A stretch of 64,000 nucleotides of DNA from the NCBI GenBank assembly GCA_012295275.1, contig CM022665.1:17068476-17132475 (forward strand), written 5' to 3'. This document shows positions 47,901 to 62,155 of the stretch, one piece after another. Under the pieces are notes generated by a model. That model made no database searches. It was not told where the DNA came from and worked only from the letters and a program-made list of their open reading frames with translations. The translations under genes were made by a program, and so were the position numbers. The stretch is from Chrysomallon squamiferum (Eukaryota > Mollusca > Gastropoda > Neomphalida > Peltospiridae). The first letter of the stretch is position 1; each line of letters opens with the position of its first letter.

Positions 47901-49848
47901 GCCCATAACCTTGCATTTGGACATGGCAATCATCTGGCAAATAGATTTTTTGGATTTTTTGCCAATTTGCCCATTGGTGTGCCCATGTCAATAGCGTTCA
48001 GAAAATATCACATGGAACATCACCGTTATCAAGGTGATGAAGTGCTTGACCAGGATATTCCCTGTGCTTTGGAAACAAAAATGTTTACAAGAACATTTAC
48101 AAAATTCTGCTGGGTATTGATGCAGCCTTGGTTTTATGCTTTGCGGCCAGTGCTTTGCCATCCAAAGCCAGTTACTTTACTAGAATTCTTGAATATTGTT
48201 ATTCAGTTCTCATTTGACTATGCCATATTTCATTTTTTTGGAATAAAATCTCTAGTCTATCTAGTTTCTGGAAGTTTTATGGCAATGGGACTGCATCCAA
48301 TGGCAGGTCATTTTATATCGGAACACTATTTATTTGTCCCTGGGTACGAGACTTACTCCTACTATGGACCTCTGAACTGGCTCACATTCAATGTTGGCTA
48401 CCACAATGAACACCATGATTTCCCTAGTATTCCTGGAAGTCGTCTGTCACAGGTAAGGTTACAAAATTTATGTTTAATAAAAAAAAATGTTTAATGGTTA
48501 CAGGGAAGTTTTTTTTTGTAATTGTTTCTGGAGTCCTACAACACTAGCAATAAGTATCTCCAGGTCAATACATGTTCTGTTGAAAAGTACAAGCTAATTT
48601 AATACCTGTAAGTTGTACGTATATTTCACAAGCAAGCTGTCTTGTTTCTAGTAGAGGTATTTGCAGAATTAACCCCACTTATTATTTTAGTGTGTTGGCA
48701 GCAAGTATCATATTCATTTTGTATAACTGCACATCTAATACCTAATTATTAGTAATTAAATATGTGAGGTGTTGTAAAAACTTGCAATACATAAATCATG
48801 AAATTAATGTGAAGGGTCTCTGTTTCAAATATTAGATTCATATTGACAAATATATTTGTACTGTTTTGTTCATCCAAGTTAAATGTGTGTACAGTTCAAT
48901 AAATCTGTTTTGGATGGTCTTTTTTTTTTGAAAGCATAGTTTTTTAACAATAAAAACAAGAAAACAGCCAACCTTTGGATTATCAAGTTAAAAACTATTC
49001 TGAATGCATTATTATTATGGATTGTGTTGCTTTTGAGGTTGGTCAAAGACCCTGCAATGGTTACATATGGCTGACAGCTTGCTTGACTACAAGAAAAATT
49101 CTTGATGAATTGTGCTCCACTTGTTTTATAAAATATATTGCCATTTTAGACTTTATTTTCATAATGTAATACATAGCCTTTTGGACTCCTTGACTAGTTA
49201 AGTTTTGCCATGAGTGAACTGCATTCCATTTGTATTTTATAAATACATTAGAATTTTATTTGTTTTGTTTTTGTAACAAGCAAAATATAGAAGTAAATGT
49301 TTCATAATTATTATTAATGTGAACAACACTTAACACTGACAATTTTCACATGAACTGTATTATCTACAGAATTTATTCATTCATATTAATGTATGTAAAT
49401 TATTTGCTGTTACTGATTGAAACACAAAAATAAGCAGTACTGTATCAACTATATTACATTAATAAGATTTACAGTATGCAAATGTTTTTGTGATATATGC
49501 ATATTAATAAATCTCACTGATTAGGAATTGCATCTTGCATTTTTTGTTGATTAAAAGTGTACGTTAATAAGAAAAATAAATAAATGTGTATGATCGGAAA
49601 GGTTAGTATAAATTTATAATTGTAATAAATATATCTGTATGCAATCTAAATTCTTTTTTAACTCATAACTGTATTTATTTTTTAAGGTTAAGAAGATTGC
49701 TCCTGAGTACTATGATCATTTACCATATCACACTTCGTGGGTGAAGGTTATATGGGATTTTATCTTTGACCCAAAACTTGGTCCCTATTCTCGGGTGCGT
49801 CGACATACAGTACTTAAAGAAAAAAACCCAGATCTGAAGACAAAATGA
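44907..49848 (+). CDS. DEGS1: Sphingolipid delta(4)-desaturase DES1
   Basis: This enzyme introduces the 4,5-trans double bond into dihydroceramide to make ceramide, at the endoplasmic reticulum membrane. Coding exons are 44907-44988, 47710-48452 and 49687-49848, with GT-AG junctions and continuous phases: 987 nt, 328 residues (human 323). The N-terminus [20 protein letters not shown] matches human [20 protein letters not shown], including Gly2, which is N-myristoylated in mammalian DES1. The three histidine boxes that hold the di-iron centre are intact: HEIAH at 89-93, HMEHH at 128-132 and HNEHH at 259-263, the same residue numbers as in the human enzyme. Hydrophobic segments flank the boxes (about 44-61, 67-85, and the 185-225 region). 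Family blocks [34 protein letters not shown] and [20 protein letters not shown] are present. DEGS2, the paralog with added C4-hydroxylase activity, cannot be strictly excluded, but position-for-position identity favours DEGS1. It lies head-to-head with YY1. Confidence 0.97.
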
Positions 49849-50656
49849 ACATCATGACTGAGTTTTAAATTGAAGAATTATGACATTTAAAAGGCAAGGA
49901 CATTTTTTTTTTTTTTTTGTGGGGACAGAACTGTTTTTCAGTTGTCAAAGATTTTTCAAATGATGATTCTATAAGCCATTTGTTTGTGAATTTTGGGGTT
50001 CTTTGTTTCTGTTTTGTGGTTGTTGTTTTCTTCCATTTTATTATTTCTTTAAATGCTTTTCAGTATTGACAAACAGGTAATTATTAGTTTTTCTTTTGTT
50101 TCATACTTACAGATAAGAACAAGATATAACAGACAAATTTCTATATTTGTTTGATAGAAGTATGTTATTATTTTTTTTATTTTTTAAATTAGAAAATTAG
50201 TGATCTCATGTTTCATAAATAACCTCCTTTTTTTGTTTATTATTAATAATTATTATAAACTAAAACATTTTTAATGATACTACTTCTAGGGAATATTTAT
50301 TTGTAATATATATATGTTATGAGCCTTTTGTATGGAATTGGAATGAACACATGGTCAAACATATAATTTGTTGCAACAATATTGTTTTGAGATGCCATCT
50401 GCTACTTGGTAATATAAATAGTAATAAATACAATGGTTGGTTTTTTAATTGCTTATAGAACATGCATATATTATATAAACATACCATACACATAAACACA
50501 TAAAGATGTTCTTAAAGACATAAACAAAAATGATTTATTGTCCAGATGCTGCTAGTGTACATATTCCAATTGAAGGTTTAATTCATATGAAAACAGATTA
50601 CATAGCCTTGTTTTCCTTTCATTTAAAAAACCCAAACAAAAAAGCAAACACATAAA
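49849..50656 (+). other. DEGS1 3' untranslated region (proximal part)
   Basis: AT-rich with T-runs near 49904 and 50170. No recognisable reading frame or structured element is seen. Confidence 0.5.
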
Positions 50657-50844
50657 TAAAAAATTATAACTGTACTTATGGCTACAATGCTATTTAAGAA
50701 TTGATTGTGCTCCAAAATTTTTATTTTTGTATAATCTGTTTAACATTAGTAAAAAAATTATAACTGTACTTATGGCTACAATGCTATTTAAGAATTGACT
50801 GTGCTCCAAAATTTTTATTTTTGTATAATCTGTTTAACATTAGT
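50657..50844. repeat. Recent 94-base tandem duplication in the DEGS1 3' region
   Basis: Two copies with a 94-base period (ATTATAACTGTACTTATGGC starts at 50663 and 50757) differ at essentially one base (TTGATTG against TTGACTG). The near identity points to a recent event. Confidence 0.95.
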
Positions 50845-50846
50845 AA

Positions 50847-50852
50847 AATAAA
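50847..50852 (+). promoter_or_regulatory. Candidate DEGS1 poly(A) signal
   Basis: AATAAA lies about 1 kb after the DEGS1 stop, exactly at the end of the second duplicated copy. The first copy reads AAAAAAA at the same place. Other hexamers lie near 51074 and 51303, so the choice is uncertain. Confidence 0.35.
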
Positions 50853-53800
50853 GATCTATGTTTACTATTTTGAATTGGAGTAAAACATTTGTAGATCATA
50901 TTGATTAAATTAAACTTCAGTGTATTATTAAATGTTAAATTTGTAGAGTAAACTGGGGTTAAGTTGTTTTTTTTTTTTTTTTTGATGTTTTTTTTTTCTT
51001 CCATCATATTACACATTTTGAGCAAAGTAAATTTCAAAATAACACTGATTTGATTTGTATATATTTATTATTTTAATAAAATTGAATTGAGGCAAAATAT
51101 TGATCTCATATTTCAAATCCTGGTCATGTAAAATTATGATTTTATAGCCTAAAATATTTAAATCTTGTATTTTCCTTCATAAAACTTTTTTTTTCTTTTT
51201 AATTATACATGTTTGTATTTTGTAGTTGTGTTATTTACTGTGTTCTGTTCTATTAATTGATTATATTTTATACAACTATTAAATTGTAATTAAAATTTCT
51301 TGAATAAAAATTAAAAATTTTCTGTGATTTAAATTTTTTCTTTCATATTTTTAAATACTTTTAAAATCTTTTTGTTTTGTTTAATTTTTATTATTATTTA
51401 TTTTATGTATGTGTATGTGTGTGTGTCAACTCTGACATTCAGAGTTTTACACAAAGGAAGTGTTAAGATAAAACTGAAGGTATCATTTATTTATTTGTAT
51501 GAAAATATTTTTGGAACTTAAAAAAAGAAGGAAAAACAAAAAGGTTTTACTCAGAATTTTTTTTTCTTTCTTAAAATCAAATTAAAAAGCTTTTTGTATG
51601 AAATATTTTCACCTGTTGAATAACACTATCTGTATGCATTTAGTTCCCTGAATTCGTATCATACTTTTGAGATTACTAAATGTGACTTTCCAAGCTGACT
51701 TAATGTTTACTGTTACTAAAAATTAGTATGCTAATGATGTATTGTCATATGGTTTGCATTCTCTGTTTCTACATTTTCTTTTTCTCATGAAAACTGCACT
51801 TACAGTATTACTAGCTAAAAATAAATTTGCAAGAATTGTTTTTGTTTTTTTTTAGTTTAAAATGATATCTAAAAGAATTATTTTGCTTTCAACCATTTTG
51901 TTTATTTTAGTTACTTAATAATAATGATAATAATAATAGTAATAATAATTAATTATTAACAATAGGAATGGATAAATTGGAGACTTTGTATGTAGATAAT
52001 TGCACAGGTGTTTTTGCTTTGCTGTTATTTACAAAAACTGATTTTCTATATTTTTAAATTATTATTATTATTGTATATATTTTTTAATTTATATTTTTAT
52101 GCACAAATATATTCCTAGTCTTTTATTTTTGTTATTTAATGTTTAAAAATAAAATTATTTACTCTTTTAACATACTTATAACTTTGTTTTATTTTTTTTT
52201 ATTTTTTTTTTTCTCTCTCTCTCTCTCAAAGAATAACACACTCAACCATACCAGTGTTCATGCATACCTGTATAAGCCTATCTTTGTATATATATGTATA
52301 GATGCTATAAATTAAATTGTCTCTGGTATTTTAGTGGTTTTCTAATCAGTTAGAATCTAAGAAACCATTTTGATTTTTTAAATTTGGTTTTTGTTAATTA
52401 ATTTACATTAATAATATAAAATAATTGATACTTAATCTTTTTAGAATGTTTTCTTCACATTTTGTATTTGTTTTTTGTATATTTTATTATTTTTCATTTT
52501 TTTAATTGTATAAATATTAATGTTGTTATTGTAAAATATAAGTTCCATTCTTTGCATTTGAAATGTTTTAGAACCAGCTTGGAAGAAATGTTTCAAAATG
52601 TAGGTTCATCTTTTATAATGTGTAATGAAATGTAATTATAAAAGTGAAATTAAAATAAATATTTCAAAAATATCTTAAATAAAACAATGTACTAGGTTTA
52701 AAGATACAGGGTAATGAAAATACATTAAACAGAAATAGTGTGATATGTTGTAATTTTTATTTATCTTTAACATTTAACATTAAAAAAATATGTATAATTT
52801 TTTGTTTATGGTGCTGGTTATTTGTAACATAAACTAATATTTATTCCAGATTTGCTAATCTTTATCCTATTTTGTAGAAAGTACAAGATTTGAAAATTCA
52901 TAAAACAAATACTTGATTTTTTTTTTTTTTTTTTTTTTTTGTATTTATGTGTGTGTGTGTGTATGTGTGTGCATGTGTAAATTTCAGTTTTTATCTAGCA
53001 AAATTTATAAAAAAAATTAAATCTCATTACTTCTGGATTTTCTTTTTATTAAATGTGGGTGTGGGTAAATTGTCCCCTCCAATTGCCTGTAAGTTATGTT
53101 TAGTATTATTTTATTTGATTACAATGCACAGTAAATTTATTTGTGAAATATGTATATTATTTTGTATTTGTTGTTATTATAGTGCATTTTTACCAGTATT
53201 TTATTAACCACATCAGACTACAATCACTGGGCTTACTTGATACATATTTATTTTTTGTTATGAACAATTTTGGACAAACAATATTTGTTTGACAAATTCT
53301 GATATAATAAATATTGTATTGTTTTTTTTTTTAAACAGCAGGAGTACAGCCAGTGTACTTAACGTACATCACATATTGCAAATATGTTAATCCTTGTAAA
53401 ATTCCATCAATACTAATTATTCTACTTGGAGTTCAGCAATTGACAAATACTTGTTTACCTAGAAAAATGTCTACTTAGATGTCATGTATTAACATATTCC
53501 AGTACCTGTAATATCCGAGTTTACCATTGTTAAAAGTTAACCATCCTCTATGTATTTAGAATACCCTCAGTTTAGCAACTTGTAAGTTTTTGATTATCAT
53601 GCAGATGTTGAGTGTTTGGTACCATGGGGTAGCAGACTGTGAGGGTTTGATTTACCCAGAGGATGAAGTTCTTTTATATTCTTCATTCAGTTTTTCACAA
53701 ACAGCTTTATAATAATTGACTCCTGTTGTATGTTCACTAATACAGCTTTTTGCCAAATGTTTTGTTATGTTTCAGCTTCTTTCTATTAAGTATTCTGTGT

Positions 53801-56800
53801 TTGAGTTATTAAAGAGTGGAAATAAAAATTGAATTGATTTATGGCTTTGTCATATTTTATATATCTATAATATATATACACATACATATCTTCCAGCAAC
53901 TCCAGGTAATAATAAAATGCAAAGAAAAAATTGTCAAGAACAGAAATCTTACTTCAGACTGTTTCAAAATGGGAACAGTAGAGAACTGCTCACTGGATAA
54001 CCGACTTGTTTCCATTTCCAGTCACTGAATTGAAACTAGTGTTTCCTTAATACCAGAAAAGTTACTTTATTAATACTTCAGATTTAAACTGCTTCAGTGG
54101 AAAAGATATGATCTTGTTGAGAATAAGATTAATGTCACCATTGAGGCAGCAGATTTTCTTTTTGTTATAGCAAAATCTAATTGTTTTACATCTTGATGAT
54201 TATTATTATTAAAATGTCAGTATGTCATTAAAAATGATCATTGCAAATCACATTATCCTCAGAAAAGGTAATGTTATTTTTATTTTTTTATTTTTTTCTT
54301 CTTTAAATGAAAAAATTAGTCTCCATCATTATTTTTTTTTATTCATTATTAAGAAAGTGATATCCCTTTAAATATAAAGAAAACTTAAAAAGATCATCTA
54401 TGTACACTGACAAGTTATTTTAAAAATAATTTATGTTTTATTATTGTTTTAAATTTTATTTTAATAAGTTCAGATTACTGTGGAGGTGTATATAATTATC
54501 TTTAAACATCACTGACAAAGGTTAGTTTATCTTGTTTTGTTTTTTCTTCTGAAAAAAAAAAAAAAAAAAACCTTTTATCATGGTTAAAATATAACATAAT
54601 GTCATCTTTTATCAGTGTGGATAAAAACTACAAGATAATCATAAATTTTCTTTTTTATATGTACACATGCACATATACATGTGATTTATTAGTGTCATCA
54701 TTTTATAACATAAAATAACTTTTATTTTAAAAGACTACATATCTTCAAACTGGTGATATTAAGATATTTTTGTTTATTTTCTTTTATTCATTCATTTATT
54801 GTTTTCCTTCATTTATTCATTCATTTTTATTTTTATATTTTTTTTTTTTTTTTTTTTTTTTGGGGAGAGGGAACCTAGTTACTTGCAGTGATAAAAAATT
54901 TAGTATCTATCCCGTCGTGGCATTAAAATATTGTGAAATTATTTTCTCGAACAAAAGTAACGCTTCAGCTGGTAGCACTTGACCAAAAAAAAAAAACAAC
55001 AAAAACAAACAAACGTCTGCTTTATTTTTCATGATTTGTTGTCTACCATACATAACTGACGTCACCAATAAGCTACAGCAACCGGTTTTCACTGGATTTT
55101 TGGCACATATTTATATATTTTCCATTTTATTTTACTTATTTTTTTAGCACAATTATTATTGCTATTTTTATTTTTTTTCTCATCATTTATTTATTTTTTA
55201 ATTTTAAATAAAAAAGCAGACATAATGCACCGAGAAGGCAATAAATAAATGGTGGAAAAATCGATACCAAAGAATTGACGTCCATTGACAGTTTACTGTC
55301 AAGAATAAAAAATACTTCAGCAGATAACGTCTGTGAATTCTGATTCATGGAAAATATAATTGTTTTACACGTCTCGAAGACGAAGTCGGGTGAAGGTATC
55401 GGCAAATCAGGAGAAACCCGGGACAAGCGTATGGAATTTAGAACGTAAAAAAAACAAATAAGAGCGAACGTTAAAACAATAACAACTAAATATCAAACAA
55501 ATATAAAAAATTTAAAAAATTTAATAAAATAATTTTTTTTTTTTTTTTTTTATACATAACTGATAAATAAATATTTTTTTTTTTATTATTATTATTATTT
55601 TTTTTAATAAAATAATAATAAAAAAAAACCCATAAAAGTAAACTTTTGAATTACAGTTAATATATAACATAAGGTCATCTTTTATCTATATAGACAAACA
55701 TAACATGTGGAAAAGTGCTTATTTGAAAAATACTAATAATACTAATAATAGTAATAATAAAAGAAAGAAAAATAATGTTTAAAGAATGGATGTTGTTCCA
55801 GTGTCATTAAATATATGTTCCCCATTATTATTGTTGTTATTGTTATTAATACTGTTATTATAATTCTTGATTTTGTTGTTGTTACTGTTGCTAGTGCTCT
55901 CACAGATCAATATGGGATAATGAACATTAGCTCTTCTCTTTTTTCTTTTTATTTATTTAAATATTTTTTTTAATTTTTTTTAATTTTTTTTTTAATTTTT
56001 TTATTATTATTATTCTTATTCTTTCTTATTTTTTCTTTATTGTTTTTGTATGTCTGAATTTACCAGCTGCAACATGTAAAATATATTTTTATTTTCATAG
56101 CCAATATGAATTCATAGTCTTTACCAGGAAGCAGTCGGTATCTTAGCAAGACTGATTGCTGTGCACGTCACACCACTCAACTTCGGTTGACGTCAGTAAT
56201 ATGCTTATCGACGGCTTACTTTCTGACAATGCTATGAATGTATCATATCTATGGGGATAAGCTCATTTGGTAATGAATCTGGAGTTATTAGGTGTGGGGG
56301 TAAACATAAAGGTCTAAACGCGTTTTATTTACTTTCTAGAGACATGACGTTACGGGTGAAGTTTAACATAAAAATAAAAACAGTTAATGACATAAGTATA
56401 TGTTACAACAACTTTGCGATATGTGTGTGTATACGTTTATGTGTGTTTACAAAATTAGTTTCAAAACTGTGTTTTTTAAAGCTAAGTCAAACACAATTTA
56501 AAAAAAAATTAAAAATTAATTACACTCGTATTTAAAAGTAAATATCTCTTTGTCAGTAATATTTAAACATGTTTCAGTTGCTCCATTCATTAAGAGTATG
56601 AACATGCTGATGATAACTTACATGTAAGTTAATACGCTAAACCTAAAGAGATTAACTAGTGTTGCTTTAAAGGATTGGTTTCACGGAGATAGCAAAATAT
56701 GTTTGTTAGCCATTGTCATTCATGTTTCATCTAGCTATATATCATTTTCATACCTGTATGTACCTGCTACAGGCAATATCAAAACGTACCCGGCAGTAAT

Positions 56801-57083
56801 AATACTAATACTAACAACAATAATAAAGATTTGAATTACAGAAAAAGTTGAGGTTCAGTCTTGTTTTAGTTAAATGTAAAATAAGTAAATTATTCATAAT
56901 TTTATGTGTTTGAAACACAACAACAACAATAATGATAATGTTATTAAATAATATTAAATAACCTGAACAAACAAGAGCAATAATAATAATGATGATAATG
57001 ATAAGGAATTTATGAAAATTACTATAAAATACAATAATAATGTAACTGTTCAAAAGTTTATTAAGACAGACAGACGGACACAC

Positions 57084-57087
<4 letters not shown>

Positions 57088-57141
<54 letters not shown>
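57088..57141. repeat. GA dinucleotide microsatellite
   Basis: About 27 GA units, preceded by an imperfect GACA run from 57065. Confidence 0.95.
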
Positions 57142-57144
<3 letters not shown>

Positions 57145-57398
57145 CCCAGAGTGAAAAGCGAAAAGGGCAGAGATGGAGTTTTCCTAACTTAGTAAGTTAA
57201 TTCTGATTATCTATTTACAGCTCGCGCCCTCTTTTTATTACATTCAGTCATGTGGCGTTATTCTGCATAAGCAGATTTCTGTGTAACCGGTTATTGACCT
57301 CAAGTGAAACTGGTGTATTTTGTCCGCGTATAGGACAGTACTGTACAGTTTATGCTATATATGTAAATACGCATAGAGACATATTCCCCCCTTTCTCG

Positions 57399-57406
<8 letters not shown>

Positions 57407-57439
<33 letters not shown>
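57407..57439. repeat. CA dinucleotide microsatellite
   Basis: About 16 CA units, preceded by a short CTCTCT run. Confidence 0.95.
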
Positions 57440-57442
<3 letters not shown>

Positions 57443-57676
57443 CGCACGCACGCACATCTACATGTATACATGCATATACGTGTATACACTCATGCAAGCA
57501 CAATAGGTAACTTTACAAACACATTTATATTTATTACTCAGTGCAGGACAGAAATTACATTAATCATGTATCTTAAGCAAGGAAGTTTAAACAACCTTAA
57601 TAGCTTGTAACTTTGATAAAAATCAACAAATCACGACACGGAATTTGTAGTCAGTGCAAATCCAGAGACGAATTCA

Positions 57677-57710
57677 AAAAAAAAAAAAAAAAAAAAAAAA
57701 ATAGTAATAA

Positions 57711-57745
<35 letters not shown>

Positions 57746-57802
57746 ATACAAATAAAAAAAAATATTTTAACGTGTCTGTTTGTACTTTCTAATATACAGA
57801 TT

Positions 57803-57838
<36 letters not shown>

Positions 57839-57845
57839 CTTAAAT

Positions 57846-57874
<29 letters not shown>
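57677..57874. repeat. Cluster of A-run, AAAT repeat and two T-runs
   Basis: A 25-base A-run, about nine AAAT units (57711-57747), a 35-base T-run (57804-57838) and a 28-base T-run (57847-57874). The A-rich and T-rich halves could be two oppositely inserted retroelement tails or could form a foldback. Confidence 0.85.
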
Positions 57875-57877
<3 letters not shown>

Positions 57878-58183
57878 GTTTATTTAATCTCTGGTGGTCC
57901 GAACTGCCAGACCATAAACAAATCATAGATTCGATAGTCGTGGTTGCTAAGTTAGCAAGCAGTAACACAGATTTCAAATAGAGTTTTGTGTTAGTGCTTC
58001 GACAGTAAATAAGTAAGATTAGAGGTTTATCTGGTTACGAATTATTGTTGGACATTTAACATGCTTAGGGCAAGCTGACAGACATACAGACATAGAGACA
58101 GAGAGTGTACAAACTACTTTTATTTTTGTTGGTGCAGCTGCTCTTTCGCTGTTGTAGTTTTTAATAATATCTTTTACTAAAAT

Positions 58184-58198
58184 AACAACAACAACAAC

Positions 58199-58231
<33 letters not shown>
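58184..58231. repeat. CAA then TAA compound microsatellite
   Basis: About six CAA units pass into about ten TAA units. Confidence 0.95.
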
Positions 58232-58234
<3 letters not shown>

Positions 58235-58607
58235 AAATTTTCAGTAAATAAAAAGCACACAAAAAAAATCCCCACCAAACAAATAAATAAATAATGCGTG
58301 TCATCTGCTAAAGCCTGTTTAACAGGACAAATATTCAGTATAGCATGGCTAAGAGATCGCTTTCAAAGAGAGAGAAAAAAACAGTGTGATCCGATTTCTT
58401 AACTCATGTCACAAGTGTACACACATACATGTATAAACTACATATGTATACATGCAATCATACATACACCCATACCTAAACAAATACAGATATGTACAGT
58501 ACACATATGTTCTAAGTTACAGATATAAATAACAGCAATGAGAATAAACAAAGTCGAACACTCTGATAATAATTTTAATAACATTATTATACTGGTTTAA
58601 TAAGCTC

Positions 58608-58640
<33 letters not shown>

Positions 58641-58690
58641 GTTTTATTTATTTATTTATTTACGTAGTAACAGTAGCGTATGTCAAGTTC

Positions 58691-58955
58691 AGCTACATAA
58701 CTGTAATATTACATCACTGTATTGTACTGTATAACAGCGTCTGATGCAGATAACGTACAGCAGAATGTGAACTCATATGGTATAATACTAAACGAATCAA
58801 AACAGTGCGGTACGATATAATATAATAATATACGGAACGTTATGAAATAATGTTGATGGTCCAATTACATAATTGTAACGTTTTATCACTGTATTATACA
58901 CTATAATGTAAGGCTGCGTTTTACGGTACGAAACAATACGACATAATATAATATG
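58691..58955. repeat. Diverged 170-base direct repeat
   Basis: CTACATAACTGTAATATTAC at 58693 is echoed by ATTACATAATTGTAACG at 58863, followed in both by ATCACTGTATT and later by a GGTACGA and ATAATATAATA segment. Copies are imperfect. The ATAATGTAATG style of sequence also appears at about 11760-11850. Confidence 0.5.
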
Positions 58956-59092
58956 TTCAGATTGATTAGTTCAATAAATAAATCAGTTATCTGACATTAT
59001 GTAAATTATGTAGTCAGTTCATTAGTACCATCAGTTGTTTTAAAAGATATAAATGACACCATATACATATCCATCTTATTGCATTTTGTCAA

Positions 59093-59125
<33 letters not shown>

Positions 59126-59739
59126 TATATTCATGTTTCAAATAAATAAATAAATATATAAATAACAATAATAATAATAAAAAATAAAAAATGAAATAAA
59201 AATATTAAATAAAATAAATAATAAAGAATACATTAAAATAAATGTAACGTATCTTCATGTCTTTGAATTAATAAATAAAAGAGCATGTTAAGATATAAAA
59301 TAACATATTTATTTCAGTCTATGTTTGTACAAGGTGCATGATGTTAAAACACACTGCAACGAACACCAGTGCTAAAAGAGCACAGTCTACCAGCGTGACA
59401 TCGTATCAGTGACAAGGAAGCCCAGTTTCTGTGGATGGTTGGCTTGCACGTGACAAGGTCATCTAGAATGACAGCAGATCTTGGGTGTGGGGTATTGTAG
59501 TTCCCTAGGACCGCAAAGTGGGACCTGTGAGCAGAACTCTGGTCCAAGTTCAATGGGCTTTCACTTAAAAACGTATAAAATAACACTATAATGTGGTTTG
59601 CAGTGCAGTCTAAAGAATGTCATTTAGGAGTATTTGAATGGAAATAAGAGATAAACAAAAAATATTGCTTCAGCAGCAAGTTTTAGACATGCAAAATCAA
59701 AATTTTAAATAATAAAACTGTGGCCCTTAAAGGTACGTA

Positions 59740-59995
59740 ATGCACCTCTTTAGGTGATTGCCTAGTTGGTCTAAAGGTAGCACTGATCCTGATTATAGAC
59801 ATGCATTTTCACTATGTCTGGTAGACGCGGGTCTACATTTTCGGGGTCCCTGAATCTTGAACAATTGTGGGGGCCCTTCGCAAGCAGCAACGAGGTGTTG
59901 GTAACTACTCTTAACAAATTTAAGAAATATGGATTAATGTCGTTTCTGGGACCCCTATGAGATTAGATTCATTAGTTTCATAATAAATCCGCCCT
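59740..59995. repeat. Unclassified interspersed-repeat fragment
   Basis: A GC-richer block contains TAGTTGGTCTAAAGGTAGCA (weakly like a tRNA A-box head) and G/C-rich runs such as GGGGTCCCTGAA and GGGGGCCCTTC that stand out from the surroundings. I see no inverted ends, target duplication or coding capacity, so this is a guess from composition. Confidence 0.3.
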
Positions 59996-60729
59996 TGTGT
60001 CTGGATGTGTAAATGTGTATAATAAAAATGAATATTGGTATATAACAAACATATAATTTTCATTTGAGTGTTTTTCTATTTTGTGTATGTGTATTTATGA
60101 GTAATATACATACAATCAATGTGTTTATACAAGTGCGTGAGAATATGCCTGCGTGCACGTTAGTTCGTGGTTTCAGGTTCTAGTTACGTCCGTTTTATCC
60201 GTATACATGTACATACAAACAAAATATTCACTTATGCACAGTTCCTTTACTCCGCGTTATACAAGGATTAATAATTATTAAAAAAAGAAAAAAAAAATGT
60301 TTGGTTTATCAGTGCACGGCTTATCCTCAGTCAGCCGTGACCGTTTTCTATTGAATCAACTGTGGTCTGTGTTGTGTTCGATACATAGCAACGACGCTAA
60401 CTCTGTTAATTTAATAACCTAGAATAATATTCAGATCTCGCGATATCGTGTACCAGACAGAGAGATCTGTCTTACCTCTTTGGAAATGGACTTTTCCGCT
60501 ATCCATCCAATAACAATACTTGTTTTGTAATCGTTAGGAAAGAAAGGAATTCTGCTAGATGGTTGGTTGCGAGAAGTCAGGAATGAATAATTCGAATTTA
60601 TAAAAGTAGTTTTGAAATTCAAAGCATTAAAGCAAGCACTTTTTCCAGTGACCTTTTTGTTTTGTTTTATTTTATTTTATTTTATTGAATTGTATTTATT
60701 TATTTACTTATTATTATTATTATTAGTAT

Positions 60730-60824
<95 letters not shown>

Positions 60825-60859
60825 GCTGTTGTTGTTGTAGTAGTAGTAGTAATAGTAGT
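60730..60859. repeat. TAG-TTG-TAG compound trinucleotide repeat
   Basis: About 15 TAG units, about 21 TTG units with one TGC variant, then about seven TAG units. The poly-Val open frame across it is not a gene. Confidence 0.95.
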
Positions 60860-62044
60860 ACTCGTATAATATTTATTATTTTGGTGTGCGGGTGGTGGTG
60901 GTGATAGTTTACAATTAAGCTATTGACTACAGTTATATACTGAATTATATTTACATAAATATTATTGATTATGCATACATTAATTATTTGACTATATTCA
61001 CGCTAATATATCGGGCTTCGCTAACACAAACTGCCACTATGAACTACTAGTAAAGAACTCTCTGATACGACACTCAAGAATTTCTGGTTGGAATGGGATA
61101 TAGTCAAATGGCATGCGGAGACTTGAAATAAAAGAAAATATAACATTGTTAAATGAGTACGTGATTTTTAATTACTTAAGAAGCTCTGTTTGAAGTATAG
61201 TGTGATTGATACAATGACTGTACATCTGAAAGAGTAGTTAAGTATTTACATAGGTCTACCAAAACATATTTGCTATTTTTACAAAGTTAGCAGCAGTGAA
61301 GCAATAAGGCGTTTCATGTAATGCATATAACAAACATTTACATAGATTATTAGAACGATTACCTAACACACCTAAATGGAAAATCGCACGGGAAATATAA
61401 AGTCAACAGGCCTACCAAAACGAGCACAATGATTTTATTTTATTTTATTTATTTATTTAAATTATATAGAATCTGCTGAATAAATATTAACATTTAATGG
61501 AGAGATTATTGATTTCATTGATAGGTATAGATAGACACGTAGTAAATTTTACTATACATATATATATTATACAAATGGATTTTTACATTGCAAAATTTTG
61601 TTATTAAAGAATATTTTGACGCAATAAAGGCAATGTTCGAAGAAGAATCCAAAACGCAAAAGGCAAGGAAAAAAAAAAAAAAAAAAAAAATAAAATAAAA
61701 AAAATAAAATAAAATTAAAAAAATTAAAAATCTTGTCTTTGTCTGTAAGGCTATTTGATAAAATTGTTAAACCATTTTCTGCCTTTTTTCTTTATATATA
61801 TGTGTGTGTGTTTTCCTGTGTGCGTGTGTATGTGTGAGAGTGAATGTACGCATGTGCGAGAGAGTGTGTGTAGTAGTACATCTGTACGTGTTTGAGAGTA
61901 TGTATGTACTTAAGTCAGATATAAAGTTTAATGACACACTTAACTGTAATTTCGTTACAGTTCACCAATAACAGGCCATATATATATATAATAATAAAAA
62001 TAATGATAAATAAAAATAAAATAATAATGATAGTGATAATGAGG

Positions 62045-62045
<1 letters not shown>

Positions 62046-62132
<87 letters not shown>

Positions 62133-62155
62133 AATAAAATAAAATAAAATATAAT
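62046..62155. repeat. AAT, AAAT and AAAAT compound repeat
   Basis: AAT units pass into AAAT units (about 62083-62131) and then AAAAT units, lengthening by one A at each step. Confidence 0.95.

Noticed and set aside
50657-50844. CRISPR-like or satellite array
   Set aside because: Only two adjacent copies without spacers, in a eukaryotic 3' UTR; a simple tandem duplication.
53610-53660. B-box-like GGGTTTGATTTACCC
   Set aside because: No matching A box or stem pairing nearby; likely chance.
59344-59586. 80-codon minus-strand frame as a gene
   Set aside because: Composition stands out, but there is no recognisable domain, splice context or neighbour; possibly transposon debris.
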